Position numbers and translations under genes: made by a program
NCBI RefSeq assembly: GCF_008802355.1
Contig: NZ_VZRA01000003.1
Span: 1 to 52,185 of the forward strand
DNA length: 52,185 nt
Source: Oryzomonas sagensis
GTDB lineage: Bacteria; Desulfobacterota; Desulfuromonadia; Geobacterales; Pseudopelobacteraceae
Direction of reading: 5' to 3'
The notes under the pieces: model-generated
Database searches by the model: none
What the model was told of the DNA's origin: nothing
The model's input: only the letters and a program-made list of their open reading frames with translations
Shown: piece after piece, positions 21,569 through 31,941 of the stretch
Numbering within the stretch: the stretch's first letter is position 1
How the letters are laid out: the number at the start of each line of letters is the position of its first letter

Positions 21569-22060
21569 CTATCGTGCCTGGGCGGCAACCTTGTGTTTGC
21601 CCACCCATACGACGCCGGTGCCGGTTTGCATGACGATCTTGCGCCCCAGGCGCCCGCCCACATCCCAGGCTTTGATCGGTATGGCGTATTCATCCAGCAG
21701 TTGATTGGCCAGGATGACGTTGCGGTCGCCGATCATGAATATCTCGTTGCCGGTGCCGGTGCCATTGACGTTTGCCCCACCGAAAATCTTGGCCACGAGA
21801 TGCTTTTTCACGCACCCGAGAGCCAACATCTTGTGCAGGAGTTTCTCCACGGCGATATTGCCGTACCGGGGGGTTGCCAGCCCCTCGCCGTTCCAGAGCG
21901 GCAGCATGAAGTGATTCATACCCCCCACGTGGGTCACGGTGTCCCACAGGCAGACCGAAACGCACGACCCCAGCACGGTGCTGACCTGGTAATCGCGCGC
22001 GTCGGCGAAGAGGGTGCCGGGAAACAGAAAATGCCTGTTTGTGGAGTCTTCCTTATTCAT
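21569..22060 (-). CDS. cheD: Chemoreceptor glutamine deamidase CheD
   Basis: The 163-residue protein has the CheD core: YQVSTVLGSCVSVCLWDTVT with the catalytic Cys at position 33, GGMNHFMLP with the catalytic His at 50, KIFGGANV, and EIFMIGDRNVILANQLLDEYAI. CheD deamidates glutamine residues of chemoreceptors and can bind CheC. No other che gene is adjacent, so it is an orphan copy. It starts five bases after the histidine kinase-like gene. The C-terminus (GRLGRKIVMQTGTGVVWVGK) is typical. Confidence 0.92.
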   Translation of the reverse strand: MNKEDSTNRHFLFPGTLFADARDYQVSTVLGSCVSVCLWDTVTHVGGMNHFMLPLWNGEGLATPRYGNIAVEKLLHKMLALGCVKKHLVAKIFGGANVNGTGTGNEIFMIGDRNVILANQLLDEYAIPIKAWDVGGRLGRKIVMQTGTGVVWVGKHKVAAQAR

Positions 22061-22065
22061 CGTTC

Positions 22066-22956
22066 CTATTTTTCACTGATGTCGTCGAACAAAAACAGGT
22101 TGCCCCCTTCGGCAAAGGTGGTGAGGGGGGCGTCGCCGGCAGGGGGAGGGAGCGTGAGCCTGAACAGCGCCCCCTGACCGTAGGTGCTTTCCAGGTCAAT
22201 GGTCCCCTGCAAGAGATCGGCCAGCGCCTTGACGATGCTGAGTCCCAGCCCTTGTCCCCGGTGGGAGCGGGTCGTGCCGGTTTCAAGCTGGGTGAAGCGG
22301 TCGAAGATGCGTTGCTGGTCTTCCCCGGCGATGCCCGCTCCAAAGTCCCGTACCCCGACGACCAGGCTGCCGTCCGGGGCAAGGTTCAGGGAAATCTGGA
22401 CGCGCCCCCCCTCACGACTGTATTCGACCGCATTGGCCACCAGGTTGGAGAGGATGATCTGCACCTTTTCCGCATCGGTGTCGAACAGCAGGGAGTCTGA
22501 TTCCGGGGGCGGCTCCAGTTCGATCGCCACGGACTTGCGGGCCGCGTGGTGCCGGAACGCTTCCGCCGCATCCCGTGCCACCGCGGCAACGTTCACCCGG
22601 CTCAGGTGGGGGTCGATCTCCCCCGCCTCCAGCTCGGCGGCCATGAAGATGTTGCGGAGCTGGAAATCCAGGTTGGTGGCCTCCGAGCAGATCATGGACG
22701 CCAGTGGGGCAACTTCGCCCCCTTCCGGGCCAAGGGCTTCTATCTGCCCCGCCAGCCCGACGATGGCATTGAGCGGATTGTTGATCTCGTTGCGGATGTT
22801 GGAGAGGAAATTGCTCTTCAACGCCTCGGATTGTTCCAGCCGCCGGTTCATCTCCACCAGTTTGCGATTTACCACGTTCAGGTCCGAAAAGGTCTTGCGG
22901 CTCCGGGCAAAACGGTTGCTCAACTCCTGGATAAGCTCGTCGTCCGTCAGATTCAT
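22066..22956 (-). CDS. Histidine kinase-like protein with Asn at the phospho-acceptor site
   Basis: The 296-residue soluble protein has an N-terminal coiled coil (residues about 20-48), a HisKA-like segment FLSNIRNEINNPLNAIVGLA at 50-69, and a complete HATPase domain with N box NLVANAVEYS, G1 DFGAGI, and G2 GQGLGLSIVKALADL. In the HisKA segment the expected His is Asn (N56, codon AAC), so autophosphorylation at the usual place is not possible. It may be a pseudokinase, a regulator of another kinase, or phosphorylated elsewhere. GGGAG precedes the ATG. It is followed by cheD five bases downstream. Confidence 0.82.
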   Translation of the reverse strand: MNLTDDELIQELSNRFARSRKTFSDLNVVNRKLVEMNRRLEQSEALKSNFLSNIRNEINNPLNAIVGLAGQIEALGPEGGEVAPLASMICSEATNLDFQLRNIFMAAELEAGEIDPHLSRVNVAAVARDAAEAFRHHAARKSVAIELEPPPESDSLLFDTDAEKVQIILSNLVANAVEYSREGGRVQISLNLAPDGSLVVGVRDFGAGIAGEDQQRIFDRFTQLETGTTRSHRGQGLGLSIVKALADLLQGTIDLESTYGQGALFRLTLPPPAGDAPLTTFAEGGNLFLFDDISEK

Positions 22957-22969
22957 GGTAGACTCCCCC

Positions 22970-24523
22970 TCACTGATATCCCAGCCCCGACCCGGCCTCC
23001 GCCTCGCCTCCGGTGGCCTCGGCGATGGGCGCCCGGTTCGTTACCCCGAAGACCTCGATGCCCGCCTTTGTCTCCAGGGGACAGACGTTCTCGCAGATGC
23101 CGCATCCGTTGCAGATCTCCTCCACGACATACGGCTCCTTGACTTTTCTGCGAACGCCGTCCAGCCCCGGAACCTCCACCTCCCGCGTGCGGATGGCCTT
23201 GGACGGGATGGGGCAGTGTTCCTCGCAGACCATGCAATCGATACGTTTGGCGAACGGCAGGCAGTGGTTCTTGTCGAGCACCGCCTTGCCGATCACCTCA
23301 CGCTGCTTGGTACTCGCCGGCAGTTTGGGGATGGCCCCGGTGGGGCAGACCTGACCGCACAGGGTGCAGTTGTATTCGCAGTATCCCAGGCGCGGGACGA
23401 CTACCGGCGTATAGATGCCCTCCATGCCGGCCTGCCAGGCGGCCGGGTAGAGGGCGTTCTTCAGGCAGACCTTCATGCATTCGCCGCACCGGACGCATTT
23501 GTTCAGAAACTCCTCCTCGTTGCGCACGCCGGGAGGGCGCAACAGGCGCAGGCCCTTTTCGGGCGGGCGGAAGCGCGCCGGGATGGCCAGCAACAAGCCG
23601 GTCGCCATGCTCCCCAACAGGACCCGCCGTTCCGGGAGGAGCGGCCCGGCACCCGTGCGCCCAGGGGTGAGGCGGAACGAGATGCGCTGGTGGGGGCAGT
23701 GCAGTTGGCACTCCATGCAGAGGATGCACTCCTCCTTGGCCAGCAGGTCCCGGTCAAAGGCGGTCGGGCAGAGTTCGCGGCATGTGCCGCAATCGCCGCA
23801 CAGGCCGGCTGGGATGCGCTTGAAGAGGGAAAAACGCCCCAGCCACCCCAGCAGGGTGCCCAGGGGACAGAGGTTCCGGCACCAGTTGCGCTCCTCAAAC
23901 TGCTCCAGGGCGATGATCGCCAGGAGAGCCAGGGCCGAAAAAGCGGCCAGGGGATAAAGGGTCTCGCGGAACGGGAGCAGATAGGTGTGCAGCAGTTCGT
24001 AGGCCGGAGCGACGGCGTCGCGCCGTTCGCCCAGCAGGCGGTAGAGTCCGACCCACCCCTCCCGTGCCCCAAGCCCCAGAAGGGGATAGAGAAAGAAGGT
24101 CACCCCCCGGAGCAGAATGGCCAGGGGGTCCAGCAGACCGGCCAGATTCAGGTTGAACAGGGCCGCGGCCAGGATCGGCAGCAAAAGCCAATATTTCAGA
24201 TTCCCCTTGAGGGCGGCGATCGGCCGGCGTGTGCGTTTTTTGGGCGTCACCAGATCGAGGACGGTCCCGAGCGGGCAGATCCAGCCGCAGAAAAAACGCC
24301 CCAGAAGGAGCGTTGCCACCACCATCAGCAGGGCCGGCAGCAGGAGCCAGGACCAGGTTTTGGCGGCCAAAAGGTAGCTGAAAAGCACCAGGGGGTCGGC
24401 CCGGAAAAAGGCGTTCACCGCGGCGTTGATCTCGTCGTGGCCGCGGTACTCGGTCTGGACGAACAACATAAGGAACAGGGCCAGGAAGGCTAGCTGGCTG
24501 ATACGGGCGGAGGTCGGTTTCAT
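22970..24523 (-). CDS. NapH/MauN-like polyferredoxin membrane protein
   Basis: A 517-residue protein with several membrane helices in the first 230 residues and NapH-type cysteine motifs CGWICPLGT (near 80) and CRNLCPLGTLLGW (near 225). Ferredoxin-type clusters follow: CGDCGTCRELCP, CILCMECQLHCPH, a membrane-proximal stretch RRVLLGSMATGLLLAI, CVRCGECMKVCL, CTLCGQVCP, CMVCEEHCP and CNGCGICENVCP. It can carry many 4Fe-4S clusters across or along the membrane. The layout suits an electron relay between the quinone pool and a periplasmic or cytoplasmic reductase. The neighbouring ferredoxin-nitroreductase and DUF362 genes suggest a joint redox module. Confidence 0.85.
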   Translation of the reverse strand: MKPTSARISQLAFLALFLMLFVQTEYRGHDEINAAVNAFFRADPLVLFSYLLAAKTWSWLLLPALLMVVATLLLGRFFCGWICPLGTVLDLVTPKKRTRRPIAALKGNLKYWLLLPILAAALFNLNLAGLLDPLAILLRGVTFFLYPLLGLGAREGWVGLYRLLGERRDAVAPAYELLHTYLLPFRETLYPLAAFSALALLAIIALEQFEERNWCRNLCPLGTLLGWLGRFSLFKRIPAGLCGDCGTCRELCPTAFDRDLLAKEECILCMECQLHCPHQRISFRLTPGRTGAGPLLPERRVLLGSMATGLLLAIPARFRPPEKGLRLLRPPGVRNEEEFLNKCVRCGECMKVCLKNALYPAAWQAGMEGIYTPVVVPRLGYCEYNCTLCGQVCPTGAIPKLPASTKQREVIGKAVLDKNHCLPFAKRIDCMVCEEHCPIPSKAIRTREVEVPGLDGVRRKVKEPYVVEEICNGCGICENVCPLETKAGIEVFGVTNRAPIAEATGGEAEAGSGLGYQ

Positions 24524-24650
24524 GTCGTCACCTTGTCGGGGATGAAAAATCTGTGCGGGGAACCGTCTGCGGCGTTGCAGGGGGCGCGCATCGTGTTCGA
24601 TACATTTCTGCCGGGTGCCCGGTCGTTCCCGGGCGCTTTTCAGAGCCCGG

Positions 24651-25475
24651 TCATGACCGCCACGTGACGGTAAGCGGATTGCGTTTCGGCGGGCGCTGGT
24701 AGCGCAACAGCGGATAGCCGAGCATCATGGCATAGACCGGCAGATGGTCCGCCGGCAGGTCCAACGCCCGTTGCAGCGGTTCCCACCGGGCTGCCGCCAT
24801 TTGGAAAAAACCGGCCCAGCAGGTGCCGAGGCCGAAGGAGGGGGCGGCGATCTCGAGGTGTGCGAGGGCGATGATGGCGTCGGTCCCGGCCACGAGGGAC
24901 TCCCGGTGGCCGTATGCCACGACGAGATGGGGTGCCTTGCGACAGACCGGGTCGTTCCCCTTGTCCCACGAGCGGATGATCCCCTCGAAGTTGAAGTAGG
25001 CGTTGACCGGCGCGTCGGAAACCATGACGGTCCGCATCCAGTCAACCGCCAGGCCGGTCAAGCGCCGCACCTCGCCGGTGTTGTGGATGACCAGCCAGCG
25101 TATGGACTGGCTGTTGCCGCTGGTGGGGGCATAACGCACAATATCCAGGAGCCGTTCTATGGTGCCGCGATCCACCGGGGCGTCCTGGTAATTGCGCACC
25201 GATCTTCTCATGCGCAGATAGGCTGCCAAGCGTTCCGGAGTAATCTCGGCCTCGCCGGTTTCGTACGCGGCCGAATCGAGGCGCGCGTCCTCGATCTCCA
25301 GCGCGGCGCTCGGGCAGACCGCCACGCAGTGTCCGCAGATGATGCAGCGGGTCGCCCCGTCCGCCACGTAACGCGGCTGCTCTCCCGGGGGAAGCCTGAT
25401 GATGCCCAGAGGGCAGGCGGTGGCGCACAGGCCGCAGCGGGTGCATTTCTGGCTGTCGACGGCGAGTCTTGACAT
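24651..25475 (-). CDS. Ferredoxin-nitroreductase fusion protein
   Basis: The 274-residue protein begins with two 4Fe-4S motifs (CTRCGLCATACPLG and CIICGHCVAVCPS, residues about 11-55). A nitroreductase domain follows, with RRSVRNYQDAPVDRGTIERL, YAPTSGNSQSIRWLVI and FGLGTCWAGFFQMA for FMN binding. Such fused proteins reduce aromatic or quinone-like substrates with electrons from the clusters; the substrate here is unknown. It lies between the DUF362 and NapH-like genes on the minus strand. The 127-base gap to the NapH-like gene (24524-24650) shows no clear signal. Confidence 0.88.
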   Translation of the reverse strand: MSRLAVDSQKCTRCGLCATACPLGIIRLPPGEQPRYVADGATRCIICGHCVAVCPSAALEIEDARLDSAAYETGEAEITPERLAAYLRMRRSVRNYQDAPVDRGTIERLLDIVRYAPTSGNSQSIRWLVIHNTGEVRRLTGLAVDWMRTVMVSDAPVNAYFNFEGIIRSWDKGNDPVCRKAPHLVVAYGHRESLVAGTDAIIALAHLEIAAPSFGLGTCWAGFFQMAAARWEPLQRALDLPADHLPVYAMMLGYPLLRYQRPPKRNPLTVTWRS

Positions 25476-25529
25476 GATCTGTTCCCTGTGTGGTTTCCCG
25501 GGAAGGGCGACGGCCCGGCCCGTCGGGCG

Positions 25530-26414
25530 TCAGGCCCGCACGACCTTGATCCGCCCCAGGTCCATCTCGCCCAGGCCCCGCTTGTGGGCGGTGGCAATAA
25601 CCGGGATGTCGGCCGGTTTGAGGCCGAACAGGGTGGTGGCGAAGGCGTCTGCGGCCACGATGTCGGTGGATGCGATCACCTTGTTGAGCACCTTGACGTC
25701 GGCCAGGTTCCCCCCCTGCGGCCCATGGGCGGTCAGGATGCGGGTGGCGTCGATGACCGTCAGGTGGCTTTTTACGCGGGCGTTGACATCCGCCAGCGCC
25801 ACGTCGAGGTTGCGATGGATGTAACCCCGGTTGCCTCCCATGATGCCCATGATGTTCTTGAGGCCCATGGTGACTTTGGAAAGGCCGTGGTGCTTGGCGA
25901 TCGGCACGTTGATGAAGACATTGGCCGAAAGCACTTCGTCGTACAGCTCCCACTCCTTGAGAAACCGGCCGTTCAGGGGCACCTTTTTGAAACGCTCCTG
26001 CTCGATCTGCTTGCACTCCACGTTCCGCATCCCCCTGAGCGCCCCTTCTATACCACTGTTGACGTAGCAGCGCCGCGAATCGTTACAGGTATAATCGAAT
26101 ACCTTGACCTTTTTCGCTCCGGCGGCCAGGCACTCCTCCACCAGGGCCCGCACCACCTGGGGGTGGGTATTGGCGGCGAACTCGGTCGAGCGGTCCCACC
26201 CCATGTTGGGCTTGACCACCACCACATCGCCGGCCTTGACGAAGCGCCGCATGCCGCCGACGGCGTTGACCGCCTTGCGGGTTATGGCCCTGTAATCCTT
26301 GCCTTCGGCCACCGCCACCACCGACTGCTCCTTTGCCGCCAGGGCTTCCTTGACCAGGCTGGGGGTAAAGAGGGAGGCTGCGGCGGCTGTCTTGAGAAAC
26401 GCGCGTCTATCCAT
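25530..26414 (-). CDS. Tat-exported DUF362 protein
   Basis: The start at 26414 (MDRRAFLKTAAAASLFTPSL) has CAGGAG upstream and gives 294 residues; the longer frame to 26480 is not supported. The N-terminus is a twin-arginine signal (DRRAFLK followed by a hydrophobic Ala-rich stretch). The body is DUF362: VVVVKPNMGWDRSTEFAANT, VKVFDYTCND, NVFINVPIAKHHGLSKVTMG, KNIMGIMGGNRG, and VNARVKSHLTVIDATRILTA. DUF362 proteins are often tied to iron-sulfur proteins. Here the gene is followed by a ferredoxin-nitroreductase and a polyferredoxin. Export by Tat suggests a folded cofactor-bearing periplasmic protein. Confidence 0.87.
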   Translation of the reverse strand: MDRRAFLKTAAAASLFTPSLVKEALAAKEQSVVAVAEGKDYRAITRKAVNAVGGMRRFVKAGDVVVVKPNMGWDRSTEFAANTHPQVVRALVEECLAAGAKKVKVFDYTCNDSRRCYVNSGIEGALRGMRNVECKQIEQERFKKVPLNGRFLKEWELYDEVLSANVFINVPIAKHHGLSKVTMGLKNIMGIMGGNRGYIHRNLDVALADVNARVKSHLTVIDATRILTAHGPQGGNLADVKVLNKVIASTDIVAADAFATTLFGLKPADIPVIATAHKRGLGEMDLGRIKVVRA

Positions 26415-26517
26415 GGGGAAACTCCTGTTGAATGTATGGTTCATGGTGCGTGGAGAAACATTGTACGCCAGCGCGCACAATTTTCAAGTACGCAAAAGTG
26501 GCGATAGTGGGAAAACG

Positions 26518-27510
26518 CTATGGGGCCTGGAGTGACGCGCCGTCAGCCACGGTGCGGGGAGGGAACGGAATATGGAGGCGCTCTTCCGCCAGGGCCGCTC
26601 CACCCAGGAGGCCGGCGTCGTCCCCCAACTCGGTCTTGAGGATGGCAAGCCCGTCGTAAATGTGGGGGAAGCAGCGCTGGGACAGTTCCGCCCGGAGGCC
26701 GGGCAGTAGCAGGTCGAAGCTGGCGGCCACGCCGCCACCCACGATGACCGCCTGCAGGTTCAAGGTGTTGGAGAGGCTACCCAGGGCGATGCCGAGCCAT
26801 CTTCCCGACCGTTCGAAGGCGGTCCGGGCTCCAGCCACTCCCCGGCGCGCCAGGGCTGCCACGGCCTCCGCGCTCGGCTCCGCGGGCGCAGGGGGGAACA
26901 GGCCCGCCGGGATCAGCTCGCGGGCTGCACGCACCACGGCGCCCCCCGAGCAGTACTGTTCCAGGCATCCCCGGTTGCCGCAGGGGCAGGGGAGGCCCTG
27001 CGGGTCCACGGTGACATGACCGAACTCGGCAGCAAAACCGTTTGCGCCGGTCCAGAGCCTGTTGTCCAGGATCAGCCCGCTCCCCAGGCCGGTCCCGATG
27101 GTGACCATCAGGAACGACGCCAGCCCCTTGCCGGCGCCAAAACGCTGTTCGCCCAGGGCGATGACGTTGGCGTCATTGCCGCAGGCGGCCGGAAGGCCGG
27201 TGCGCTCTTCCAGAAAGGAGCCCAGATTCAAGCCCTCCAGGGGGCGCATGTTGACCGACGAATGGATCAGGCCATCCCGCCCGATCAGCCCGGGCACCCC
27301 GGCACCGATGGCGTGCACCCGTATGCCGCGTCGGGCCGCCTCTTCGCGCAACTCGTCGATGCAGGCCAGGAGGCGGGAGCAGAAACGGTCCCGTCCCGTT
27401 TCGATCCCGCTGGGGCTGCGCCGTTGTTCAACGATTGCGCCCGATGCCGCGACCAGGGCGCTGCGCAGGTTGGTTCCACCGATATCGATGCCGATGACGG
27501 CCGTTTTCAT
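26518..27510 (-). CDS. ROK-family sugar kinase (glucokinase-like)
   Basis: The start at 27510 (MKTAVIGIDIGGTNLRSAL) overlaps the HIT gene stop as ATGA and gives 330 residues; the long frame to 27942 is a shadow of the HIT gene. ROK features are the phosphate-1 motif DIGGTNLRSALV, GAGVPGLIG, CGNDANVIALGE with the catalytic Asp, TIGTGLGSGLI, the zinc-binding C-x-C-G-x-x-G-C-x-E (CPCGNRGCLEQYCSG), and NLQAVIVGGGVAAS. It probably phosphorylates glucose or a related hexose. Whether it instead regulates transcription is unlikely, since no helix-turn-helix is present. Confidence 0.9.
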   Translation of the reverse strand: MKTAVIGIDIGGTNLRSALVAASGAIVEQRRSPSGIETGRDRFCSRLLACIDELREEAARRGIRVHAIGAGVPGLIGRDGLIHSSVNMRPLEGLNLGSFLEERTGLPAACGNDANVIALGEQRFGAGKGLASFLMVTIGTGLGSGLILDNRLWTGANGFAAEFGHVTVDPQGLPCPCGNRGCLEQYCSGGAVVRAARELIPAGLFPPAPAEPSAEAVAALARRGVAGARTAFERSGRWLGIALGSLSNTLNLQAVIVGGGVAASFDLLLPGLRAELSQRCFPHIYDGLAILKTELGDDAGLLGGAALAEERLHIPFPPRTVADGASLQAP

Positions 27511-28004
27511 CCCTTCGCTACTCCAGCCCCGATCGCTTCCGCCAGGCGGTCGTAGGTTTCCAGGAGCCCTTCGGGAATGACGCGCACATCCCCCACGACC
27601 GACATGAAGTTGGTGTCGCCATTCCAGCGCGGCACGATATGGACGTGCATATGGTCCTCGATGCCGGCCCCGCCCGCCTTGCCCAGGTTGATGCCCATAT
27701 TGAAGCCCTGGGGATTGGCAACGGCCTTCAACAGGTTGTGGGCCCGGCGTATGCACTGCATGAGGTCCAGCATCTCCGCATCGGAGAGGTCGTTCATGTC
27801 GGACACGTGCCGGGCAGGGGCAGCCATCAGGTGGCCGCCGGAATAGGGGTAGCGATTCATCATGATCAGGGAATGTTCGCTTCGGGCCAGCACCAGCCGT
27901 TCCCGATCGGCGTTTTCCTCCCAGGCCTTGCAGAAGATACATCCTTCCTGGGGGGCGGCGTTATTGATATACGTCATCCTCCAGGGAGCCCAGATCCGTT
28001 CCAT
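27507..28004 (-). CDS. HIT-family nucleotide hydrolase/phosphorylase
   Basis: The start at 28004 (MERIWAPWRMTYI) has AAAGGAGG upstream and gives 165 residues; the frame to 28067 extends into the leader. Markers are CIFCKAWEEN near the start, RYPYSGGHLMAAPARHV and the histidine triad HMHVHIVPRW near residues 118-127, with FNMGINLGKAGGAGI just before. This is the arrangement of diadenosine polyphosphate hydrolases or Ap4A phosphorylase-like HIT proteins. It is coupled to the ROK kinase and divergent from the malic enzyme gene. Confidence 0.9.
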   Translation of the reverse strand: MERIWAPWRMTYINNAAPQEGCIFCKAWEENADRERLVLARSEHSLIMMNRYPYSGGHLMAAPARHVSDMNDLSDAEMLDLMQCIRRAHNLLKAVANPQGFNMGINLGKAGGAGIEDHMHVHIVPRWNGDTNFMSVVGDVRVIPEGLLETYDRLAEAIGAGVAKG

Positions 28005-28110
28005 GGCGGTTCCTCCTTTGTGTGCAGTTTCCGGATTGTAGCAGCACAAACGCGCGAGGCAAATCATTAGTTATAAATATAATATTTTTTTATCCGCGTA
28101 TATTAACTTC

Positions 28111-28140
28111 TTGACAAATACGGTGTTTTAGGGATATGGT
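28111..28140 (+). promoter_or_regulatory. Candidate promoter of the malic enzyme gene
   Basis: A perfect ttgaca box at 28111-28116 is followed after 18 bases by tatggt at 28135-28140. It lies in the AT-rich region between the divergent HIT gene and the malic enzyme gene, about 85 bases before the start codon. The -10 box is only a partial match. Confidence 0.45.
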
Positions 28141-28224
28141 TTTTTTAATTTAAGTAAAAGATATTACTGATATAGCGGGCATTAAACCCCTGTTTTTTTA
28201 TTGTAACTAAATTCGGAGGGCGGA

Positions 28225-30483
<2,259 letters not shown>

Positions 30484-30652
30484 GGCAATTGCGGAATTAC
30501 CTGCACATGGCGGGGTGTCAAAGAGCTGCGGCATGTCTTTGCGGCGGCGCACGGTCGGGGTAGCTGAGGCATAACTACGTGGTATGTCTTGGCTACCTTG
30601 TTTCATCCTCCCATCATGACGTTTATGCAAGGCCCCGACAGGGCTTGGACAC

Positions 30653-30683
30653 AAAAACCACCGGCCATCAGCCGGTGGTTTTT
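30653..30683. terminator. Bidirectional intrinsic terminator after the malic enzyme gene
   Basis: The arms aaaaaccaccggc (30653-30665) and gccggtggttttt (30671-30683) form a perfect 13-base stem with a 5-base loop and flanking A- and T-runs. It lies about 170 bases after the malic enzyme stop and 42 bases before the secretion operon. The 30484-30652 stretch holds no recognisable gene. Confidence 0.85.
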
Positions 30684-30724
30684 GTGTTTGAATTTAAGGT
30701 GCGATGTGATATTTTAACGCAGTT

Positions 30725-31933
30725 ATGGCGATTTATACCTGTAAGCTCGGTGCATCCGACGGCAATGTAGTGTTTCGCGATCTCGAGGCGGACGAGCCGT
30801 CTGTATTGCGCAAGAGCCTGGAAGATCAGGGCTTTTTTGTTTTCGAGGTCAAGAAAAAGCCGTTGCAGTTTCTCTTTGAAAAGGGGCTGAAGCGCCGTCG
30901 CATCGATAATCGATCGCTTCTGACCCTGAACCAGGAGATGCTCGTCCTGATCAAGGCCGGAATGCCGATCATGCAGGTGCTCGATGCGATTCTGGAACGG
31001 CACGAGGCGGGCAAGCTCAACGAGATTCTGCTCCAGGTGCGTGAAGACGTAAAGGGGGGGGCAGCGCTTTCGGCCGCCCTGGACAAACACGGCCAGGCGT
31101 TCCCACAGCTGTACATTGCCTCCATCCGCGCCGGAGAGAGGACCGGAGACCTGCTCCGCACGATCCGGCGGTATATCCAATATCTCAAACGGGTTGACGA
31201 TATTCGCAAGAAGGTCATCGCGGCGCTGTTTTACCCATCCATACTCATTGTTTTCGCATTCATAGCCATCACCTTGCTCCTGCTGTACGTGGTGCCTACC
31301 TTCAGCCAGGTCTACGCCGACTCCGGTTCCCAGTTGCCGGCGCCAACCAGGATGCTGATCGGCTTTACCGCGTTTCTCCGGCATTTTGCCCCGGTGGGGG
31401 TGCTGTTGGTGATCGGTTCTGTTTACGCGTACCGCACCTGGGTCGCTACGGAGTCCGGGCGCTACACGGTCGATCGCTTCAAACTGACGATCCCGTTGGC
31501 GGGCGACGTGTTCACCAAATATTCGGTGGCCGGTTTCACCCGCACCCTGGCGACGGTGCTCGGCAGCGGCATACCGATCATCGAGTCGCTCCGCATGTGC
31601 ATCGGGACCCTCAATAATCGTTACATGGAAAAGCGTCTCTTCGAAACGGTCAGGTTCATCGAGGAGGGGGGGCGGCTTTCCACCGCTTTGGAGCGGATCA
31701 ATATCATGCCGCCCCTGGCACTGCGCATGCTGGGGGTGGGAGAGGCGACCGGCGCCTTGGAGGATATGCTGGTTGACATTTCCGACTATCTGGAGGAAGA
31801 GTTGGAGGAACGCATGCGTGTCCTCACAACCGCTATTGAACCCGCCATCATGCTTGTTGTCGGCGTGGTGATCGGCATCATCATCGTTGCCATGTACCTG
31901 CCGATATTCAAGATCGCAGGCACGGTAGGCTAG
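30725..31933 (+). CDS. gspF: Type II secretion/type IV pilus inner-membrane platform protein
   Basis: The 402-residue GspF/PilC family protein has two homologous cytoplasmic domains. The first is around LTLNQEMLVLIKAGMPIMQVLDAI, with QLYIASIRAGERTGDL. The second is around FTRTLATVLGSGIPIIESLRMCI, with LRMLGVGEATGALEDML. It has a membrane helix near residues 165-195 (IAALFYPSILIVFAFIAITLLLL), one in the middle (VGVLLVIGSVYAY) and one at the C-terminus (IMLVVGVVIGIIIVAMYLPIF). It is the rotor or platform that couples the ATPase to pseudopilin assembly. It is first of the operon, ending eight bases before gspE. No strong ribosome-binding site is visible. Confidence 0.93.
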   Translation: MAIYTCKLGASDGNVVFRDLEADEPSVLRKSLEDQGFFVFEVKKKPLQFLFEKGLKRRRIDNRSLLTLNQEMLVLIKAGMPIMQVLDAILERHEAGKLNEILLQVREDVKGGAALSAALDKHGQAFPQLYIASIRAGERTGDLLRTIRRYIQYLKRVDDIRKKVIAALFYPSILIVFAFIAITLLLLYVVPTFSQVYADSGSQLPAPTRMLIGFTAFLRHFAPVGVLLVIGSVYAYRTWVATESGRYTVDRFKLTIPLAGDVFTKYSVAGFTRTLATVLGSGIPIIESLRMCIGTLNNRYMEKRLFETVRFIEEGGRLSTALERINIMPPLALRMLGVGEATGALEDMLVDISDYLEEELEERMRVLTTAIEPAIMLVVGVVIGIIIVAMYLPIFKIAGTVG

Positions 31934-31941
31934 GAGCGGCA

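Noticed and set aside
22184-24493. A 769-codon plus-strand frame across the histidine kinase and NapH-like genes
   Set aside because: It spans two well-supported minus-strand genes and has repetitive Gln/Gly/Arg composition typical of shadow frames.
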